Shown: positions 59,401 through 64,000 of the stretch, piece by piece
Position numbering within the stretch: position 1 is the first letter of the stretch
How the letters are laid out: every line of letters begins with the position of its first letter
Assembly: GCF_000801105.2 (NCBI RefSeq)
Contig: NC_079512.1
Location: forward strand, 33,435,848-33,499,847
DNA length: 64,000 nucleotides
Direction: 5' to 3'
From: Raphanus sativus
Taxonomy: Eukaryota; Streptophyta; Magnoliopsida; Brassicales; Brassicaceae
Notes under the pieces: model-generated
Told to the model about the DNA's origin: nothing
Databases searched by the model: none
What the model saw: the letters and a program-made list of their open reading frames with translations, nothing else
Made by a program: the position numbers and the translations under genes

Positions 59401-59535
59401 AAGTAGTAGAGTAATTAATCAACTAAAAGAAGAAATCATGTCCGAAAGTACAAGTACTTACAAAAGAGTCATGCCAACAAAAAGAAAAAAAAAGAAGCAA
59501 TGATGATCTCTTGTGCTTAAATCATATAAGAAAAT
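56489..59535. other. Intergenic right part of the AT-rich gap, including ZHD2 3' flank
   Basis: Mostly AT-rich with no gene recognised. A 103-codon frame at 57845-58156 has a Ser-rich start and MVLIYVKSGVWM, which faintly recalls the N-terminus of Mutator-type transposases; I rate that as weak. A 65-bp-period duplication is at 58459-58575. The last 250 bases include the ZHD2 3' UTR. Confidence 0.45.
58459..58575. repeat. Direct duplication, period 65
   Basis: A 52-bp segment containing ACTCCAAAATATTATGGAGA and AAGAACCCCAAAAGACCA occurs at about 58459-58510 and 58524-58575 with three mismatches. It is intergenic. Confidence 0.8.
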
Positions 59536-60213
59536 TTAGGGTTTCTTACCAAGAGAGTTCTTGTTGTTATGCATCCAGATTTTAAGCACTTGTCTCCGAA
59601 CACCTGTCTCCGCACAGAACTGCTCAACCGCCGCGTCATCATGCTTCTGAATCCTCCACCCCAACCTCTCCGCGAAGGCTAGCATCTTCTCCTTCTGCTC
59701 CGCCGTGAACTTCGTTCTAAACCTCTTAGCCCTGGTCCCCCCACTGCTGCTCGGATTCGACGTATCCTCCTCGTCCCCGGAGGCTACAGGAGGCCTGTAA
59801 GGCTGCCCTACCGCCGCCGGAGACGTTATGTGAAGGTATCCTGGCGGCGGCAGCTGAGGAGGACGGTTGTAGTACGTTGGAACCCTGTGGGACCTGCCGC
59901 TCATGACTTCGGTTTCCTTCCGGTGGAAGTTGCGGTGGCAGCCACAAGCTGCACACTTGAGAGCGTCGAGTGAACCATCTTCACCGGAAGGCATGAACTC
60001 GCAGCAGCCGTCAACGGCGTGGCCGCCGATGTTAACGGCATGATTCTTTAAGCACTCTCTGTACCTTATCTTCGACCCTCCGACGCTTTTTATACCTCCT
60101 CCTCCGCCACCACCTCCGCTTGAGGTTGCTCCCTCGCCGCTCAGAGAGTCGTAACCTCCGGTGGGGTTAACACCTGACATCTCCATTTCTTCTTCTTGCT
60201 CCTCAAAGTTCAT
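59536..60213 (-). CDS. HB22: Zinc-finger homeodomain transcription factor (ZHD2/HB22)
   Basis: A single exon of 225 residues. The ZF-HD dimerisation domain at about residues 49-100 contains [20 protein letters not shown], then [20 protein letters not shown] and [10 protein letters not shown], the full set of zinc-binding Cys/His. The homeodomain at about 161-220 is [20 protein letters not shown] to [13 protein letters not shown]; WxxHN replaces the usual WFxN, as in all plant ZF-HD proteins. An eight-glycine run precedes the finger. The gene corresponds to At4g24660 (HB22, ZHD2, MEE68), linked to embryo development and flower identity. ZF-HD proteins act as dimers in the nucleus and are controlled by MIF miniature partners. 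The start codon (60211-60213) is followed by an acidic stretch, [11 protein letters not shown]. Intronless structure is normal for the family. Confidence 0.96.
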   Translation of the reverse strand: MNFEEQEEEMEMSGVNPTGGYDSLSGEGATSSGGGGGGGGIKSVGGSKIRYRECLKNHAVNIGGHAVDGCCEFMPSGEDGSLDALKCAACGCHRNFHRKETEVMSGRSHRVPTYYNRPPQLPPPGYLHITSPAAVGQPYRPPVASGDEEDTSNPSSSGGTRAKRFRTKFTAEQKEKMLAFAERLGWRIQKHDDAAVEQFCAETGVRRQVLKIWMHNNKNSLGKKP

Positions 60214-60932
60214 TTTTCTTCTATCTCTCTCTGTCCCTCCCTCTTTTATTTTTCTTTTTAATCCTTCAACGTCATAAGAGACATCTGTACAGTTAAATTG
60301 TAAACTTAAAAACTATTCCAGACCAATAATTCATGAGGGTTAATAGTACAAATAATGAAAGTACATAGTTCTATTATATAATTTTATCAATGTGAAAAGA
60401 TGAAACTATGAAGATAAGAGAGAGATGATGAGAGTGTGGTCAACAATTCGCAAGCCTGCCGCTTTGGTAAAAATAAGCCTCAATTTTATAAGTATTTATT
60501 TGTTTTAGCATATTTGTCATGTGTATATATATATAGTTTCATAAAATAAATAAAATAATGAAACACAACGTTTCCAGGGTTTACTGAAAGTACAGTTTAT
60601 ATTATAAATAAAAAAGTTTGTTCAGTTGTTAGATTAGTTTAACTATATTTAAGTGGTGGGTTTGAAAGTGATTAAAAGGGCGCTTAGGGTTTTGTTCATG
60701 GTACGTGTGACTCTGGGGACTTTAATGCTAAAAAGGATCGATGTATAGAACTGTGGTCTAAGCAAAAGTGTCTTTGGGATGGCAAGAGTATGAGAAGTAG
60801 AGATAACGTGTCAAAATGATAGGTCCGGCCTTAATTTTTTTTGTGTGTGTGTTCAATAGAAACAAACAAGAAAACGTAAAACAATATATAGTTGTTTTCA
60901 TGTTATTATATTATGGTCTAATTTATGTTTTT

Positions 60933-60993
60933 AGTTTCTACATAGCTTGTGTTTCAAAAAAATGTGTTTAAAAAAAAAGTTTCTACATCGCTT
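60933..60993 (+). mobile_element. 29-nt retroposon stub with 16-bp target duplication
   Basis: AGTTTCTACATAGCTT (60933-60948) and AGTTTCTACATCGCTT (60978-60993) differ at one base. Between them lie 29 bases, GTGTTTCAAAAAAATGTG then TTT and eight A: a tiny sequence ending in an A-tail. Confidence 0.6.
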
Positions 60994-61297
60994 AAGACGC
61001 AATGTTACATTATGATTTGTGCAACCCTTTTAAGTTCAAATTTAAAGTATCGAACCTGGGTAAAACTTACCCCCAAATGCATCTACCAATCAGTTTTTGT
61101 AAAATAAAGTTTATCAATTATTTTCCTATATATCTGAAATGACCGTGTTATGTCCATGTGTGTGCACCGTATTCGTCGGGTATTCTTAAACTGGTGTCCA
61201 GTAACATATGCAGTCTGAATATAGTTTTGGGTAGCAGCAGGTCTTGTTTTATCTATTTTGATAGAACATATCACTACAATGTATACTTTTTTGATAT

Positions 61298-61347
61298 AAA
61301 AAGTTATTCAATACGCCAATTCTCAAAAAAAAAAAAAAGTTATTCAA
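61298..61347 (+). mobile_element. 22-nt retroposon stub with 14-bp target duplication
   Basis: AAAAAGTTATTCAA is repeated at 61298-61311 and 61334-61347. The 22 bases between are TACGCCAATTCTC followed by A residues, again a short 3' remnant with poly(A). Confidence 0.6.
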
Positions 61348-62200
61348 CATTCCAAAATTGTTCGATGATGTTAAGGGTTAAGTATGCATAGCCTCTAACC
61401 GTTCTTTTGTGATTGATTGACTAATTAAGGATGAACAGGCTTGGAAACAAATACAAAACGCTCAAGATTCACGACTAGGTGAAATTGAGACTCAACCTCA
61501 TATCCTCTGAGGAATTTGGTATCAAAAATAATAATTAGAATTTTCTCAAAACAAGGATTAATTTGCGAAGAAGGAAAAGGACAAGAAGAGTCATTATGTA
61601 GACGATCAAGTTGATAAAGAAGGGGAAGATCTGATTGTGGAAAAAGACAAAATACACAACGGCCGGGTTTGACGACGGAATAGTTCCACAAAAAGATGTG
61701 ATGTGGCGTAGTCAGGAGAAAGTTGATGATGAATTTTGCTGAAATATCACGTGAACGTTTGTGTGGTTCTGTCTCCCTCCCCATCTCTTCTCCTCATCCA
61801 TATATATTGTAGATGTACATAATATTAATGTCTGTTTCTAGAAGTTTTTACATTTTAATATTTGTTAGAGCTTCTTAATTAGTAGTTTTTGGTGAATTTC
61901 TTATCATATAAAAAATCATAAATAAAGAAAAAAACGAAAAAGAAGCATATCAAATTCTCAAAGAAGACCCTACAGAAACTTGTTGAGTTACTGGATTACC
62001 ACATTTCCTCTTGTTACTCATCACCATATTCTAAAAAAATAAACTTTAAAGATTTAATGAATATATTAAAATATTATTTATTTATTTATTAGTGAGAATC
62101 CAAATTAGCATACTTAAGTTGCTTTTAGATAGACATCTTTTGTTACATGCTGCCGGCTTGATTTTTTTTAAAAAATATCATACTACTCCAAGCTAAAACA

Positions 62201-63489
62201 TCTATTCTATTAATTATTCAACATATCCAATTGATAGTTAGTTATGTCCAATTTAAAATACAATGCATCTAAAATATAACTGCATAAAATAAAATATAAT
62301 AACTACTTCACGTTCCACAACTACCAAAACTCAAATTGTCTGTTTTGTTCCCTGCTTTTACGTTATAAACCGTCAAATTCAGTTCCATTCAAAACAAATC
62401 ATATTTTTCTTCATGCATATAAAAGATCAACAGAACTACAGGCGCATAAAATATATTGCGTTATTGATTTTTGGATGTTCAACAAAGAAACGAAACCACA
62501 AGAGTATGTTTTTAACGTGAATGTCTAAAACTAAAATAGACAGATTAAAAACTCATCTATTGATACACAATCATACATATAACAATGATACCAACATCAA
62601 TACTACTAAAATATAAACATGATCAATTGATATAGGCTTGGTTCCACTATTTTAATACAAATATTAAAAATAATTATTAATAATTTAAGAAAATACTATA
62701 CAATAAAAAACACAAACATAACTAAAACACACAAATAAACAGTTATACAACCTTTTTCAAAAGAGTCCGAACTGACATGCGGTAATTTATTCAATAGACG
62801 ATAATTTGTTGTTTGTTGTTGATTATAACCTGGATTTTATATAAATTATATTTCTTAAAAATATAAAACAAAAAATATATCCGTCTTTTTAAGGACTGAT
62901 TATAAGTTTGATCTAATTATTTGAAAAATCGATTTGGGGGTTCGGGTTATGAGTATTTTATGCGGGTGAATGTGGGTTGGTTGATTTTGGATCGCGGCTA
63001 CCCGTCGACCCGCAAGGTATTAAAAAATTAAATATTTCTTTAAAAATATAGGAATTTAAAAATAATAACTGAAAATTTAAATCATGTGTAATTTTTTTAT
63101 ATAAATATATATATTTATAATAATTAAATTAAATAATAAATTTTAAAATATATATATAACCCGCGGATAACCACAAAATTAAACGGAGCGGGTGCATGTA
63201 TAAAATTATTTGTCTGCGGGTTGTGCGGTCATATTTTTTAACCAAAACAAAATTGAAAACCAGCAGATTGGCGGGTCAGTGAGGCGAATTCGACCCATAA
63301 TCCAACCTTAATCGTGCGTATACCAGATCAATTTTTAAATTGCTATTATTTAATAAAATATATTTTGATTAAAACTTATACACAAATATTATTAAAAAAT
63401 ACAAATATAAACAGAAAGAAAAAACAAATATCAAAATTAAATTTAAAACAAAAAAATACCCGCCCTTTTAAGGGCGAGTCAAAATCTAG
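62201..63489 (+). mobile_element. Non-autonomous Helitron, 1.29 kb
   Basis: The 5' end TCTATTCTATTAATTATTC starts at 62201 after an A. The 3' end has a perfect hairpin CGCCCTTTTAAGGGCG (63461-63476), then AGTCAAAATCTAG ending at 63489 and followed by T. TC start, CTAG end, hairpin 10-12 bases before the end, and A/T insertion context all match Helitron rules. The interior is AT-rich with a GC-richer part near 62940-63010 and 63175-63300. No Rep/helicase frame is present, so it would depend on an autonomous relative. The 3' end is secure; the 5' end is the best visible candidate. Confidence 0.65.
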
Positions 63490-64000
63490 TTTTTTTTTAA
63501 ATGTCTCAGCATACAATTAAAGGTGTTGCGTAAAATCGCGATTCTCTAGTCTCTACACGATTAGTTTCTTTGTCTATGTTAATACGGACCTGACCTGCAT
63601 TCTTTTCATGTGTATTAAGCTACAAGGGAATTCTGTTCGTTTATCGTATTTTTTGCCAATTATAATATTCACTGAACATGTTTGTTATAGTCCATTAAGT
63701 AATGTCATTATGTTCATTAAGTAGCATTAAGTAACATCTACTGAACCATAGCACGGTTACACAGTTTAATGAGCGCCATTCTATAACCAGAATAGCCTAT
63801 ACCACCACTAACTTAAACGCAACTATAACAACGGTAGAGTAAACTTTTGATATCTGCAAGATTAGGCAGAAGCATTTCCATGATTAGCCTTCTTTAATGA
63901 CTGAATACAATTTATTCAAACAAGCAAGAAACTTGATAACATTCGTGCTTGATCGACCTTAGTCTACATATCACAGTAACTGGCTGCATTGCACTTATAA
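63490..64000. other. Intergenic to window edge
   Basis: AT-rich DNA with a few copies of CATTAAGTA near 63690-63735. No gene recognised. Confidence 0.5.

Larger units (their letters stand above)
60214..62200. other. ZHD2 upstream region and intergenic DNA
   Basis: The leader next to ZHD2 is GA/CT-rich. Beyond it the DNA is AT-rich with two A-tailed micro-insertions (60933-60993, 61298-61347). A 119-codon minus-strand frame (61425-61784, MGRETEPHKRSRD...) has mixed composition but no domain I recognise and is left uncalled. Confidence 0.5.

Noticed and set aside
61425..61784. 119-codon minus-strand frame
   Set aside because: No recognisable domain, no splice or promoter context; not strong enough to call a gene.

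Overview
This window is nuclear DNA of a dicot plant, almost certainly a Brassicaceae species of the Brassica/Raphanus type. The genes have many short AT-rich introns with GT..AG borders and sit in AT-rich intergenic DNA. The protein set matches, in order and orientation, the Arabidopsis thaliana chromosome 4 segment I remember as At4g24520 to At4g24660. The gene names rest on recognising the conceptual proteins, not on a search. Exon borders were read by hand and every model closes in frame, but none has transcript support.

Layout, left to right: the 5' end of NADPH-cytochrome P450 reductase ATR1 (minus, cut by the window edge); an O-fucosyltransferase-family gene (minus); the MADS-box flowering gene AGL24 (minus); AP-4 adaptor mu subunit AP4M (plus, divergent from AGL24); deubiquitinase UBP16 (minus); a retroposon-bearing gap with a tRNA-Ser(GCU) gene; the intronless mitochondrial dicarboxylate carrier DIC2 (plus); the PH-RhoGAP gene REN1 (minus, 23 coding exons); a 5.6-kb accessory gap with a gene-capturing terminal-inverted-repeat element and a SINE; a small conserved gene of unknown function (plus); a 21-exon large conserved gene of unknown function (minus); plastid phosphoglucose isomerase PGI1 (minus); a DHHC palmitoyltransferase (plus); a PMEI-domain gene (plus); an 8.4-kb AT-rich gap with Helitron termini and short duplications; the zinc-finger homeodomain gene ZHD2/HB22 (minus); and a 3.8-kb tail with a short complete Helitron.

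The genes are ordinary housekeeping and developmental genes (vesicle sorting, protein turnover, ROP signalling, carbon metabolism, flowering). They do not form an operon or pathway cluster. I found no new multi-gene system. The unusual content is structural: a 48-bp tandem duplication that copies a splice acceptor in PGI1; a 2.3-kb element with GACGC-rich ends and a captured gene fragment; a set of very short poly(A)-ended insertions flanked by 11-16-bp target duplications; clustered Helitron ends; and the apparent absence of IPT4, expected between the PMEI gene and ZHD2.
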